Source: Xanthobacteraceae bacterium (lineage in GTDB: Bacteria > Pseudomonadota > Alphaproteobacteria > Rhizobiales > Xanthobacteraceae). Taken from it: 64,000 nucleotides of DNA. The stretch covers positions 1 through 64,000 of the forward strand of contig JAIESC010000121.1 in the NCBI GenBank assembly GCA_019746355.1, read 5' to 3'. A program made the position numbers and the translations under genes. The notes under the pieces were generated by a model. The model did not search any database, was not told the origin of the DNA, and saw nothing but the letters and a program-made list of their open reading frames with translations. Numbering within the stretch: the stretch's first letter is position 1; the number at the start of each line of letters is the position of its first letter. Shown piece after piece: positions 21,850 through 33,550 of the stretch.

Positions 21850-23520
21850 ATGGCCGGTCCGCAGGGCGAGCTCGTGTTCGCGCCGCTCGGCGGCGTGGGC
21901 GAGATCGGCATGAACCTGTCGATCTACGGGCTGGGCGACCCGCGCAAGCGCACCTGGCTCGCGGTCGACGTCGGCGTCTCGTTCGCGCAGGAGGAGAACC
22001 TGCCGGGCGTCGACCTGATCCTGCCGGACATCCGCTATCTGATCGAGGAGCGGCGCAATCTCGCCGGCATCGTCCTCACCCACGCCCACGAGGACCATTT
22101 CGGCGCGCTGATGGACCTCTGGCCGAAGCTGAAGGTGCCGATCTACGCGACGCCGTTCACCAAGGCGCTGTTCGAGGCCAAGCTCGAAGGCGAGCCCGAG
22201 GCGCCGGAAATTCCGGTCAGGGAGGTGGCGCTCGGCTCCCGCTTCAACGTCGGGCCGTTCGACATTGAATTGTGCTCGGTCGCGCATTCGATCCCGGAAT
22301 CCAACGCGCTGATCCTGCGGACGCCGTTCGGCAACGTGCTGCACACCGGCGACTGGAAGATCGATCGCACGCCCGTGATCGGCCCGCCGACCGACGAAAA
22401 AAAGCTCCGCGCGCTCGGCGCCGAAGGCTGCCTTGCGCTGATCGGCGATTCCACCAACGCGGTCCGCGACGGCCGCTCGCCGTCGGAGACCGAGGTCGCC
22501 GCCCAACTGGCCAAGCTGATCGAAAGCGCCCCCCAGCGCGTCGCCGTTACCACGTTCGCCTCCAACGTCGCGCGCATCCGCGCCGTGGCCGAGGCCGCGC
22601 GCAAGGCCGAGCGCGAGGTGGTGGTGGTCGGCCGCGCCATGGACCGCGTCATCGCCGTCGCCCGCGAGACCGGATATCTCGAAGGCGTGCAGCCGTTCCG
22701 CGGCATGGACGTCTACGGCCATCTGCCGCCGGACAGGGTCGTGGCGCTCTGTACGGGGAGCCAGGGCGAGCCGCGCGCTGCGCTGGCCCGCATCGCCGCC
22801 GACGAGCATCCCGAGGTCGCCCTGTCGCGCGGCGACCGGGTGATCTTCTCGTCGCGGCCCATTCCCGGCAACGAGAAGGCGATCGGCCGCGTGATCAACG
22901 GCTTGATCGACCAGGGTGTCGAGGTGATCACCGACCGCACCCATCTGGTGCACGTGTCCGGCCATCCGCGGCGCGCCGAGCTCGAGGAGATGATCGGCTG
23001 GGTCAGGCCGGCGACCGTCATCCCGGTGCACGGCGAATCCTTGCATCTCGCCGAGCACGAGGCGCTGGCGAAGCGGCTCGGCGCCAACACGCTGCAGTGT
23101 CGGAACGGCGATCTCGTGCGGCTCGCACCCGGCGCCCCCGACATCGTCGACGAGGTGCCGGCCGGGCGCTTCTACAAGGACGGCGCGCTCCTGGTCGCGG
23201 CCGAAACCCGCACCGTCGCCGAGCGAAAGCGCATGAGCTTTACCGGCATGATCTTCGTGTCGGTTGCGGTCAACGACAAAGGCCAGCTGCTGGCCGATCC
23301 CGAGCTCGAAATGCTCGGCATTCCGGAACAGACCGCCGACGGCAAGCCGATGTTCCAGGTCGCCGCGGACGCCGTGCTCGAGACGCTGGAGACGCTGCCG
23401 CGGCCGCGCCGCCGCGATCCGGACTCGGTCGCCGAAGCCCTGCAGAAGGGCGTCCGCGCCGCGGTCGGCTCGCACTGGCGCAAGAAGCCGAACGTCACGG
23501 TGCATGTGCTGGTGATCTAG
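21850..23520 (+). CDS. rnj: Ribonuclease J
   Basis: RNase J is a metallo-beta-lactamase-fold endo/5'-exoribonuclease that acts on mRNA and rRNA in the cytoplasm. The 556-residue protein has the zinc motif THAHEDH (His-78 to His-83), the aspartate-containing IGDSTNA loop, the beta-CASP region with CTGSQGEPRAAL, and the HVSGHPRR and IPVHGES motifs, followed by the usual C-terminal domain. GGGAGG precedes the ATG. A palindromic repeat follows the stop and may act as the operon's transcript end. Confidence 0.94.
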   Translation: MAGPQGELVFAPLGGVGEIGMNLSIYGLGDPRKRTWLAVDVGVSFAQEENLPGVDLILPDIRYLIEERRNLAGIVLTHAHEDHFGALMDLWPKLKVPIYATPFTKALFEAKLEGEPEAPEIPVREVALGSRFNVGPFDIELCSVAHSIPESNALILRTPFGNVLHTGDWKIDRTPVIGPPTDEKKLRALGAEGCLALIGDSTNAVRDGRSPSETEVAAQLAKLIESAPQRVAVTTFASNVARIRAVAEAARKAEREVVVVGRAMDRVIAVARETGYLEGVQPFRGMDVYGHLPPDRVVALCTGSQGEPRAALARIAADEHPEVALSRGDRVIFSSRPIPGNEKAIGRVINGLIDQGVEVITDRTHLVHVSGHPRRAELEEMIGWVRPATVIPVHGESLHLAEHEALAKRLGANTLQCRNGDLVRLAPGAPDIVDEVPAGRFYKDGALLVAAETRTVAERKRMSFTGMIFVSVAVNDKGQLLADPELEMLGIPEQTADGKPMFQVAADAVLETLETLPRPRRRDPDSVAEALQKGVRAAVGSHWRKKPNVTVHVLVI

Positions 23521-23543
23521 CCGGTGGTGCACCACCCGCCGCC

Positions 23544-23676
23544 GTCATTCCGGGGCGCGCCCGTCAAGCGCGTTTACGCGCGTTTCGGCGCGCTATGGGC
23601 GCGAACCCGGAATCCATACTCCGCAGCAGTGGTTATGGATTCCGGGTTCGGCCCTTTCGGGCCGCCCCGGAATGAC
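23544..23676. repeat. Palindromic intergenic repeat A, copy 1
   Basis: The ends are perfect inverted repeats: GTCATTCCGGGGC at the left and GCCCCGGAATGAC at the right. An inner pair, GAACCCGGAATCCATA and TATGGATTCCGGGTTC, surrounds a short core (CTCCGCAGCAGTGGT). Two more copies lie at 33324-33427 and 33987-34084. The extra outer-loop sequence, rich in CGCG, makes this copy the longest. The RNA would fold into a long hairpin and could end or stabilise the rnj transcript. Confidence 0.85.
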
Positions 23677-23742
23677 ACCGCCGTTTTGGCCAGCTATGGA
23701 TGACCGCAGCCGGGCCGCAAGGAACCCCAGGAACACCGACCC

Positions 23743-24147
23743 ATGATCGGACGACTGAACCACGTCGCCATTGCCGTCCGCGACATCGCCAAGGCCTCCG
23801 AGGTCTACCGCAGGACGCTCGGCGCGACCGTCTCGGCTGCCGTGCCGCAGCCGGCGCATGGCGTGACCACCGTGTTCATCACGCTGCCGAACACCAAGAT
23901 CGAGCTGCTCGAGCCGCTCGGCGCGGAGTCGCCGATCGCCAAGTTCCTGGAGCGCAATCCGGACGGCGGCATCCACCACGTCTGCTACGAGGTGGACGAC
24001 ATCCTCGTCGCCCGCGACCGTCTCAAGGCCGAGGGCGCGCGTGTGCTGGGCGACGGCACGCCGAAGATCGGCGCCCATGACAAGCCGGTGCTGTTCCTGC
24101 ATCCCAAGGACTTCTGCGGCACGCTGGTCGAGCTCGAGCAGGCCTGA
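23743..24147 (+). CDS. mce: Methylmalonyl-CoA epimerase
   Basis: This VOC-fold enzyme interconverts (R)- and (S)-methylmalonyl-CoA in propionyl-CoA breakdown. The 134 residues show the two beta-alpha-beta-beta-beta halves with the metal ligands expected of the family: His in GRLNHVAIAVRD, His in GGIHHVCYEVDD and Glu in GTLVELEQA. Length and motif spacing match Mce well. It precedes the DUF1467 gene and proS, an order often seen in rhizobia. Confidence 0.9.
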   Translation: MIGRLNHVAIAVRDIAKASEVYRRTLGATVSAAVPQPAHGVTTVFITLPNTKIELLEPLGAESPIAKFLERNPDGGIHHVCYEVDDILVARDRLKAEGARVLGDGTPKIGAHDKPVLFLHPKDFCGTLVELEQA

Positions 24148-24151
24148 CGCG

Positions 24152-24424
24152 ATGGGCATTGCGACCGGTATCGCCATCTACTTCCTGATCTGGTGGGTCG
24201 TGCTGTTCGCGGTGCTGCCGTGGGGGGTGCGGGCGCAGGGCGACGACGCTCCTCCGGGTTCCGATCCCGGCGCGCCGCAGGCCGCGCGGATCTGGATGCG
24301 GCTGCTCTGGACCACGGTGACATCGGCCGTGGTGTTCGCGGTCCTGGTCTTCGTCTATCTCAAGGGCCTCGTGACGCTGGACGATCTGGCGCGGCTCCTC
24401 GGCATGCCGGAGTTCCGGAATTAG
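24152..24424 (+). CDS. DUF1467 family small membrane protein
   Basis: A 90-residue protein with two transmembrane helices (IATGIAIYFLIWWVVLFAVL and LLWTTVTSAVVFAVLVFVYL) joined by a polar loop with PWGVRAQGDDAPPGSDPGAP. The PWGVR motif and the position between mce and proS identify it as the alphaproteobacterial DUF1467 family, whose function is unknown. It starts 4 bases after mce. Confidence 0.85.
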   Translation: MGIATGIAIYFLIWWVVLFAVLPWGVRAQGDDAPPGSDPGAPQAARIWMRLLWTTVTSAVVFAVLVFVYLKGLVTLDDLARLLGMPEFRN

Positions 24425-24435
24425 GGCGGTGGGCT

Positions 24436-24466
24436 AAAAAAATAGAGCAGGGACAATGCCCTGCTC
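24436..24466 (-). terminator. Rho-independent terminator on the minus strand
   Basis: The arms GAGCAGGG (24445-24452) and CCCTGCTC (24459-24466) form an 8-base-pair stem with a 6-base loop. Read on the minus strand, the stem is followed by CTATTTTTTT, a full T-tract. On the plus strand no T-tract follows. The signal therefore ends something transcribed leftward, although no annotated gene points that way. Confidence 0.65.
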
Positions 24467-24625
24467 GAAAAGCCTGATGTCTTTTCTTAGCCCCGATACA
24501 CGGTACACATTCGAGGTCGCAGCGCGGTTTCCGCGCTTTGGCTTTCCCTCCCGAGACGTGGGCCGAAAAAAAACGACTTGCCCCGTACGGACAAATGACC
24601 TGTAGCTCACCCCAGAGCCCTTGTC
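24436..24625 (-). ncRNA. Candidate small RNA, unidentified
   Basis: The minus-strand terminator at 24436-24466 implies a leftward transcript. Upstream of it on the same strand lie two more hairpins and a conserved-looking, non-coding stretch. The 5' end is not defined and I could not find a clean promoter, so the right boundary is a guess. I cannot match it to 6S RNA, tmRNA, SRP RNA, RNase P RNA or a known alphaproteobacterial sRNA family by eye. Confidence 0.28.
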
Positions 24626-24828
24626 ATTCCTGCGGTGCAGCATAACCGGATGGGCCGCGTTCGGCGTCCAACTCGCGGCCGAAATCCGCGTCCACCCCCC
24701 GCGCCAAAGCCCCGCACCAAGCCCGGCCCCATGCCCCCCCCATGCCCTTGCTGCGCTTGTATTTTCAGGCCCAATCCGCTTTCTGTGCCACGCCTGTCCC
24801 GCCAGCCCGATTCTCACCCGAGTGACCG

Positions 24829-26151
24829 ATGCGACTGTCCCGCTACTTCCTGCCGATCCTGCGCGAGGCGCCGAGGGAGGCCGAAATCGTCTCCCACCGG
24901 CTGATGCTCCGGGCGGGGATGATGCGGCAGGAGGCGGCCGGCATTTACGCGTTCCTGCCGCTCGGCCTGCGCGTGCTGCGCAAGATCGAGCAGATCGTCC
25001 GCGACGAGCAGAACCGCTCCGGCGCGGTCGAGATGCTGATGCCGACCATCCAGTCGGCGGAGCTCTGGCGCGAGAGCGGCCGCTACGAGGCCTACGGCAA
25101 GGAGATGCTGCGGATCGAGGACCGCCACGAGCGCGAGATGCTCTACGGTCCGACCAACGAGGAGATGATCACCGAGATCTTCCGCGCCTATGTGCGGTCG
25201 TACAAGGACCTGCCGCTGAACCTCTATCACATCCAGTGGAAGTTCCGCGACGAGGTGCGCCCGCGCTTCGGCCTGATGCGCGGCCGCGAATTCCTGATGA
25301 AGGACGCGTATTCGTTCGACGTCGATTACGCCGCCGCCAAGCATGCCTACAACAGGATGTTCGTCGCCTACCTGCGCACCTTCGCGCGGCTTGGCCTGAA
25401 ATCGATCCCGATGGTCGCCGACACCGGGCCGATCGGCGGCAATCTCAGCCACGAGTTCATCATCCTCGCCTCGACCGGCGAGTCCGAGGTCTACTGCCAC
25501 AAGGACTATCTGGATTTCCCGGTGCCGGGCGAAAACGTCAACTTCGACGACATCGCCGGCCTGCAGTCGACCGTCGACAAGTGGACCTCGCTCTACGCCG
25601 CCACGTCCGAAAAGCACGATCCCGCGGCGTTCGGGCAGATTCCCGCCGACAAGCAGGTCTCCGCGCGCGGCATCGAGGTGGGCCACATCTTCTATTTCGG
25701 CACCAAGTATTCCGAGCCGATGAAGGCCGTGGTCAGCGGCCCGGACGGCGCCGAGAAGCCGGTGCACATGGGCTCCTACGGCATCGGCCCGAGCCGGCTC
25801 GTCGCCGCCATCATCGAGGCGTTCCACGACGACGCCGGCATCAAGTGGCCGGAGGCGGTGGCGCCGTTCAAGGCCGCGATCCTCAATCTCAAGCAGGGCG
25901 ACAGCGGCACCGACAGCGCCTGCGACAATCTCTACCGCGAGCTTTCGGCCAAGGGCGTCGACGTGCTCTACCACGATCTCGACGAGCGGCCGGGCTCCAA
26001 GTTCGCCACCGCCGACCTGATCGGCGTGCCCTACCAGGTCGTCATCGGTCCGAAGGGGCTCGCCGGCGGCACCTACGAGATCAAGCGGCGGGCCGACGGC
26101 AGCCGGGAGAACTTGAGTCCCGCCGCCACAATCGATCTGTTGTCGCGATAA
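24829..26151 (+). CDS. proS: Proline-tRNA ligase, compact alphaproteobacterial type
   Basis: This class II aminoacyl-tRNA synthetase charges tRNA-Pro. The 440 residues contain motif 2 ([17 protein letters not shown]) and motif 3 ([17 protein letters not shown]), followed by the anticodon-binding domain. At 440 residues it is about 130 shorter than the E. coli enzyme, because the editing insertion (INS) between motifs 2 and 3 is absent, as known for rhizobial enzymes. Editing of Ala-tRNA-Pro would then need a free-standing YbaK/ProX-type protein elsewhere. Confidence 0.95.
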   Translation: MRLSRYFLPILREAPREAEIVSHRLMLRAGMMRQEAAGIYAFLPLGLRVLRKIEQIVRDEQNRSGAVEMLMPTIQSAELWRESGRYEAYGKEMLRIEDRHEREMLYGPTNEEMITEIFRAYVRSYKDLPLNLYHIQWKFRDEVRPRFGLMRGREFLMKDAYSFDVDYAAAKHAYNRMFVAYLRTFARLGLKSIPMVADTGPIGGNLSHEFIILASTGESEVYCHKDYLDFPVPGENVNFDDIAGLQSTVDKWTSLYAATSEKHDPAAFGQIPADKQVSARGIEVGHIFYFGTKYSEPMKAVVSGPDGAEKPVHMGSYGIGPSRLVAAIIEAFHDDAGIKWPEAVAPFKAAILNLKQGDSGTDSACDNLYRELSAKGVDVLYHDLDERPGSKFATADLIGVPYQVVIGPKGLAGGTYEIKRRADGSRENLSPAATIDLLSR

Positions 26152-26304
26152 GCTGTGCGTTGCGTTTGGAGCATGATCCCGAAAAAGCCTGCCCCGGACT
26201 TGATCCGGGGTGTGAAGCGGTTTTCGGAAAAGATCATGCTCAAACAGGAAGCTAAAGCGGGATGACGATGCGAAGAAAAAGTCATCCCACTTTAGCTGTG
26301 CGTT
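26151..26304. repeat. Composite palindromic element between 11-base direct repeats
   Basis: An outer palindrome at 26169-26241 has arms GAGCATGATCCCGAAAA and TTTTCGGAAAAGATCATGCTC, with a second palindrome (CCCCGGA...TCCGGGG) nested inside. A separate 16-base inverted repeat follows (GCTAAAGCGGGATGAC at 26251-26266, GTCATCCCACTTTAGC at 26281-26296, one mismatch). The sequence AGCTGTGCGTT occurs at 26151-26161 and again at 26294-26304. The GAGCATGATC type is a repeat I know from rhizobial genomes. It fills the gap between proS and lolC/E. Confidence 0.75.
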
Positions 26305-26378
26305 TCTGGGTGTAGCGCAGACCCGATGCTGGCTTGAAACCGCCAGAATCGGATGAAATCGGTCTGCAAAGGGGATTG

Positions 26379-27647
26379 ATGAGCGAAACATCCGGGACAC
26401 GGCCGTTTGCCCCGTTCGAATGGATGCTGTCGTTGCGCTACCTGCGAGCGCGGCGGCAGGAGGGATTTATTTCGGTCATCGCCGCCTTCTCCTTCCTCGG
26501 CATCATGCTCGGCGTGGCCACCCTGATCATCGTCATGGCGGTGATGAACGGCTTCCGCAAAGAGCTGCTCGGCAAGATCCTCGGCCTCAACGGCCATCTC
26601 CTGGTGCAGCCGCTGGAGTCCCCGTTGACCGACTTCCAGGCGGTGGCCGAGCGGCTCTCCGCGATCGAGGGCGTCCGCCTCGCGGTGCCGATCGTCGAGG
26701 GCCAGGCGCTGGCGTCCTCGCCGTTCAACGCCGCCGGCGTCCTGGTGCGCGGCATCCGCGGCGCCGATCTCAACGGGCTCGGCTCGATCGCAAGCAACAT
26801 CAAGCACGGCACGCTCGAGGGCTTCGACCAGGGGCAGGCCGTGGTGATCGGCAAGCGGCTGGCCGACCAGCTCACCTTGCGCGCCGGCGACAGCGTGACG
26901 CTGGTCTCGCCGCGCGGCGCGGTGACGCCGATGGGCACCACGCCGCGCATCAAGGTCTACAAGATCGCCGCCGTGTTCGAGATCGGCATGTCGGAATATG
27001 ACGCGGCCTTCGTGTTCATGCCGCTCGCCGAGGCGCAGGCCTATTTCAACCGCAACAACGACGTCACCGCGATCGAGGTCTACACCAACAATCCGGACGC
27101 GGTGCAGCGCTTCCGGCAACTGGTGACCGATGCGGCCAAACGCCCGATCTTCATGATCGACTGGCGGCAAAGGAACGCGACGTTCTTCAGCGCGCTGCAG
27201 GTCGAGCGCAACGTCATGTTCCTGATCCTGACGCTGATCGTGCTGGTCGCGGCCTTCAACATCGCCTCGAGCCTGATCATGCTGGTCAAGGACAAGGGCA
27301 GGGACATCGGCATCCTGCGCACCATGGGCGCAACGCAGGGCTCGATCATGCGGGTGTTCCTGATCACCGGCGCTGCGATCGGCGTGATCGGCGACCTCGT
27401 CGGCTTCCTGGTCGGACTCCTGGTGTGCCTCAACATCGAGTCGATCCGGCAGTTCATGTCCTGGCTCACCAACACCGAGCTGTTCTCGCCGGAGCTCTAT
27501 TTCCTGTCGAAGCTGCCGGCCGATCTCGACGTCGGCGAGACCACGGCGGTGGTGGTGATGGCGCTGGCGCTGTCGCTGCTCGCAACGCTTTATCCGTCGT
27601 GGCGCGCCGCGCGTCTCGATCCGGTCGAAGCGCTGCGGTACGAGTGA
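26379..27647 (+). CDS. lolC: Lipoprotein-releasing ABC transporter permease (LolC/E)
   Basis: The protein works with LolD to release lipoproteins from the inner membrane for transport to the outer membrane. The 422 residues have the N-terminal helix with [20 protein letters not shown], a long periplasmic domain, and three C-terminal helices ([20 protein letters not shown] and two more). AAAGGGGA precedes ATG 26379; an in-frame start 45 bases upstream is less likely. Only one permease is encoded here, consistent with a homodimer acting for both LolC and LolE. lolD follows after 7 bases. Confidence 0.92.
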   Translation: MSETSGTRPFAPFEWMLSLRYLRARRQEGFISVIAAFSFLGIMLGVATLIIVMAVMNGFRKELLGKILGLNGHLLVQPLESPLTDFQAVAERLSAIEGVRLAVPIVEGQALASSPFNAAGVLVRGIRGADLNGLGSIASNIKHGTLEGFDQGQAVVIGKRLADQLTLRAGDSVTLVSPRGAVTPMGTTPRIKVYKIAAVFEIGMSEYDAAFVFMPLAEAQAYFNRNNDVTAIEVYTNNPDAVQRFRQLVTDAAKRPIFMIDWRQRNATFFSALQVERNVMFLILTLIVLVAAFNIASSLIMLVKDKGRDIGILRTMGATQGSIMRVFLITGAAIGVIGDLVGFLVGLLVCLNIESIRQFMSWLTNTELFSPELYFLSKLPADLDVGETTAVVVMALALSLLATLYPSWRAARLDPVEALRYE

Positions 27648-27654
27648 GCCGCCG

Positions 27655-28347
27655 ATGGCCGAACAGGAAACGCCGGTCATCTTCCTGCACCAGGTGGAGC
27701 GCCGCTATCACCAGGGCGACGCGACGCTGGAGATCCTCAAGCGCGCCGAGCTTGCGGTCTGGCCGGGGCAGTCGGTGGCGCTCGTCGCGCCGTCCGGCTC
27801 CGGCAAATCGACGCTGCTGCATGTCGCGGGGCTCCTGGAGCAGCCCGATGCCGGCGAGGTCTATCTCGACGGCGCGCCGACCACCGGGCTCTCGGACGCG
27901 GCGCGGACGCGGCTTCGCCGCAACTCGATCGGCTTCGTCTACCAGGCGCACCACCTGCTGCCGGAGTTCTCCGCGGTCGAGAACGTGATGCTGCCGCAGA
28001 TGATCCGCGGCCTGTCGCGCAAGGACGCGGAGATTCGCGCAACCGAGCTTCTGTCGTATCTCGGCCTCGGCGAGCGGCTGACGCACCGCCCGGCCGAGCT
28101 CTCCGGCGGCGAGCAGCAGCGCGTGGCGATCGCGCGCGCCGTCTCCAACGTGCCGCGGCTGCTCCTGGCCGACGAGCCGACCGGCAATCTCGATCCGCAC
28201 ACCTCGGACCACGTGTTTCACGCGCTGCGGCAGCTGATCAAGGCGTCGGGCCTGACCGTGGTGCTCGCCACCCACAACATGGAGATCGCCGCGCGCATGG
28301 ACCGCCGCGTGACGCTCCGCGAAGGCCAGATCGTCGAGATGGCTTAG
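27655..28347 (+). CDS. lolD: Lipoprotein-releasing ABC transporter ATP-binding protein
   Basis: LolD supplies energy for lipoprotein release. The 230-residue ATPase has Walker [10 protein letters not shown], the Q-loop in [20 protein letters not shown], signature [14 protein letters not shown], and Walker [13 protein letters not shown] followed by the H-loop ATHNME. It forms an operon with the permease gene just upstream. The usual rhizobial neighbour dnaE is 1.5 kb downstream, with other genes in between. Confidence 0.95.
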   Translation: MAEQETPVIFLHQVERRYHQGDATLEILKRAELAVWPGQSVALVAPSGSGKSTLLHVAGLLEQPDAGEVYLDGAPTTGLSDAARTRLRRNSIGFVYQAHHLLPEFSAVENVMLPQMIRGLSRKDAEIRATELLSYLGLGERLTHRPAELSGGEQQRVAIARAVSNVPRLLLADEPTGNLDPHTSDHVFHALRQLIKASGLTVVLATHNMEIAARMDRRVTLREGQIVEMA

Positions 28348-28422
28348 GCCGGCAGCCGCCCGCGACTTTTCCGCGACGCCCGTCCTTCCACCCTTGAATG
28401 CCTGGCGAGGTGGGGCCGCCAA

Positions 28423-28442
28423 ATCCCGCGTCACCGCGGGAT
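28423..28442. terminator. Hairpin between convergent genes, possible terminator
   Basis: The arms ATCCCGCG and CGCGGGAT form a perfect 8-base-pair stem with a 4-base loop in the gap between lolD and the convergent methyltransferase gene. No T-tract follows on either strand, so it is a weak candidate at best. Confidence 0.3.
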
Positions 28443-28537
28443 CACTCTCACCCAGCGGATGAGAAGCCGTCATGCTGCGGCCCCGCGGCAGTATGCGGGT
28501 GATTCGGCTCGATTCCTAGAGCCGGTCGTGGCCTCGG

Positions 28538-29164
28538 TCACGGCAGGCGGAGCAGGATCGGCAGCACGCCCATGTCCTGCAGCTTCTCAAACCCCTCGGC
28601 GATCGGCACTGCCAGCAGGAACATCATCGCATCGGCGAAGGTCCGCAGGATTTTCGGCGGGATGATCGTCAGCGCGGGCACGTCGCGCCACAGCCGCGGG
28701 TTGGGCATGAAGCGCGGCACGGTCGCGACGTAGTTTTCGAACGCCGCGCCGTAGCGATCCGCCAGCAGGCGTTCCTCCTGCCGCGCCACCACGGAGAACA
28801 CCGCCCAGGCCAGCACGCCGAACGTCAGGCCCGCGACGATGCTGCCGTGCTGGGCGCCCGCGCCCGCGGCGCCGATGATCGAGAAGAAGTAGAGCGGGTT
28901 GCGCATCACCGAGTAGGGACCGTCGGTGACGAGCTGCTCGATCTTGCGGCCGGCGATGTAGAGCGACGTCCAGGTGCGCCCCAGCACGCAAACGACGATC
29001 GCGACGATGCCGATCCATTCGATCATCTCATGCGTCGAGTTCGACGCCTCGAGCCGAGAATTGGTCAGCGCGAACATCACCACGCCGAGCAGGACGGTCA
29101 CGCCGAGAACGATCTTCCGGACGATCTGCACCTCGGCGATCGTCATGGACTGCGTGATCGTCAT
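28538..29164 (-). CDS. Isoprenylcysteine methyltransferase-like (PEMT/ICMT) membrane protein
   Basis: The 208-residue membrane protein has the family's C-terminal methyltransferase signature: GPYSVMRNPLYFFSIIG, where the RNPLY tract binds S-adenosylmethionine, and later EERLLADRYGAAFENY with the conserved Glu. Several hydrophobic helices fill the rest. Bacterial members methylate lipids or unknown acceptors, so the substrate is open. GGAGAG lies 6 bases before ATG 29164. The gene diverges from the LexA-box promoter region that starts about 125 bases away. Confidence 0.75.
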   Translation of the reverse strand: MTITQSMTIAEVQIVRKIVLGVTVLLGVVMFALTNSRLEASNSTHEMIEWIGIVAIVVCVLGRTWTSLYIAGRKIEQLVTDGPYSVMRNPLYFFSIIGAAGAGAQHGSIVAGLTFGVLAWAVFSVVARQEERLLADRYGAAFENYVATVPRFMPNPRLWRDVPALTIIPPKILRTFADAMMFLLAVPIAEGFEKLQDMGVLPILLRLP

Positions 29165-29289
29165 GAAAAACTCTCCCCAAGCCCCATTGGTTGAGACCAG
29201 CCAAGACCGGCTTTTGTGAGGCTCGTGACCGCACCTGAATTGGCAAAACTATTGAAAAATCACCCGAAATGGAATTTCGCACGGGACGC

Positions 29290-29319
29290 TTGACTCTAGA
29301 ACAAACAATGAACTATGTT
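29290..29319 (+). promoter_or_regulatory. Promoter of the LexA-controlled micropeptide gene
   Basis: TTGACT (29290-29295) and TATGTT (29314-29319) are separated by 18 bases and resemble sigma-70 -35 and -10 boxes. One LexA box fills the spacer and the other overlaps the -10 box, so bound LexA would block polymerase. Confidence 0.6.
29299..29313 (-). promoter_or_regulatory. LexA (SOS) box 1
   Basis: GAAC-AAACAAT-GAAC is an exact GAAC-N7-GAAC sequence, the reverse form of the alphaproteobacterial LexA site GTTC-N7-GTTC. It sits in the promoter spacer. The second box starts 4 bases downstream in the opposite orientation. Confidence 0.75.
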
Positions 29320-29331
29320 CCCTCTTCGTTC
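29317..29331 (+). promoter_or_regulatory. LexA (SOS) box 2
   Basis: GTTC-CCTCTTC-GTTC is an exact GTTC-N7-GTTC match. It overlaps the -10 box and the likely transcription start. With box 1 it forms a back-to-back pair centred on GAAC-TAT-GTTC. Confidence 0.65.
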
Positions 29332-29343
29332 AGGGAAAGCAAC

Positions 29344-29442
29344 ATGTTCCGTGCCGTCGTCGAAGAAGCCGCCGCCCTCGCTTCCATCAGCCTGTTTCTC
29401 GGCATGATCGCCGTCTGGGCCCAGGTTCTGGGCTCGCTTTAG
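29344..29442 (+). CDS. 32-residue membrane micropeptide, predicted SOS-induced
   Basis: The ORF encodes 32 residues starting MFRAVVEEAA and ending WAQVLGSL. About residues 10-31 form a single hydrophobic helix. AGGGAA at 29332-29337 lies 6 bases before the ATG, and the two LexA boxes lie immediately upstream, so it is probably a real SOS gene. By size, single helix and regulation it resembles SidA of Caulobacter, a 29-residue SOS-induced inhibitor of the divisome proteins FtsW and FtsN. I cannot demonstrate sequence homology. No other gene follows for 384 bases, so it is probably monocistronic. Confidence 0.72.
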   Translation: MFRAVVEEAAALASISLFLGMIAVWAQVLGSL

Positions 29443-29826
29443 GCGCCCGCCGGTGACGCACCTGCGTCATCTGCGTGTGCTTGGTGAGTGTCAGTGGCGT
29501 ACGCGTATGAGTGCCTGCGTATTCGTCTCTTGAGTACGTCTCTTGCGTTCGTCTTGCGGTCCCCACCGCTCGTCATACCCGTCTGCCCGCGGGTATCCAC
29601 GGTCCCGTGTCCCCCCATCCCCGACGGGACCTGTGGATGGCATCGGAAGCCGGGGCCTTGCCCCGCTCCGAGCCATGACGGCGGTTCCCGCAAGGCGGTG
29701 AGCCGAAGTCGGGGGACAAGCAGGGGACAAATGGCCGTGTGGGCCTCCTTTCAATTGCCGGTCGGCCACGCCAGATGGCACTGAGAATCGCGTAAGGCTT
29801 CGCCCCAAAGAGCTTGGCCCAGAGCC
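29443..29826. other. 384-base intergenic region before dnaE
   Basis: No protein gene is supported. The region holds a T/G-rich stretch (29500-29560) with repeated CGTCTCTTG- and CGTCTTGCG-like words, the degenerate palindromic repeat at 29571-29680, and the dnaE leader. I see no clear promoter for dnaE. Confidence 0.55.
29571..29680. repeat. Degenerate palindromic repeat
   Basis: The left end CGTCATACCCG and the right end CCATGACGG are imperfect inverted repeats. Inside are TATCCACGGTCCCGTG and GGGACCTGTGGATG, also imperfectly inverted. The layout resembles repeats of the CGTCATGCCCG type common between rhizobial genes, but no second copy occurs in this window. Confidence 0.5.
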
Positions 29827-33294
<3,468 letters not shown>

Positions 33295-33323
33295 CCTGGC
33301 CGCCTGGGCAAGATTTTTCCGCC

Positions 33324-33427
33324 GTCATTCCGGGGCGTGGGCGAAGCCCGCGAACCCGGAATCCATACTCCGCAGCCGTGGTTACGGCTTCCGGGTTCGC
33401 TCGCTAGTGCGAGCGCCCCGGAATGAC
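33324..33427 (+). repeat. Palindromic intergenic repeat A, copy 2
   Basis: The outer arms GTCATTCCGGGGC and GCCCCGGAATGAC and the inner arms GAACCCGGAATCCATA and GGCTTCCGGGTTC enclose CTCCGCAGCCGTGGT. The core reads in the same direction as copy 1. The element lies just after dnaE, and an oppositely oriented copy lies beyond the next gene. Confidence 0.85.
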
Positions 33428-33550
33428 ACCGGTTTCCAGTTGCCACGACATGGATGCTGCACCGGGTGCAAGGCCGCAGGGCGCCGCCGGCTGTTGACCG
33501 GCCGTCCGGCGGGGGCTGATATTGTTTTCAACAGACACAAGGAGCCCATC

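Larger units (their letters stand above)
24425..24828. other. 404-base intergenic region between DUF1467 gene and proS
   Basis: No convincing protein gene lies here. The left part (24436-24625) is structured and less GC-rich than the genes. It has a strong minus-strand terminator, a second small hairpin (GAAAAG and CTTTTC arms at about 24466-24487), a GCGCGG/CCGCGC hairpin near 24521-24535, and a run of eight As near 24566. The right part is C-rich and should contain the proS promoter and leader, but I see no clear hexamers. Confidence 0.6.

Noticed and set aside
24434..24817. A 127-codon minus-strand reading frame in the DUF1467-proS gap
   Set aside because: It ends inside the T-tract of the terminator, has no good ribosome site, and its composition (Arg, Gly, Trp-rich) looks like random GC-rich translation. 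An RNA gene explains the terminator better.
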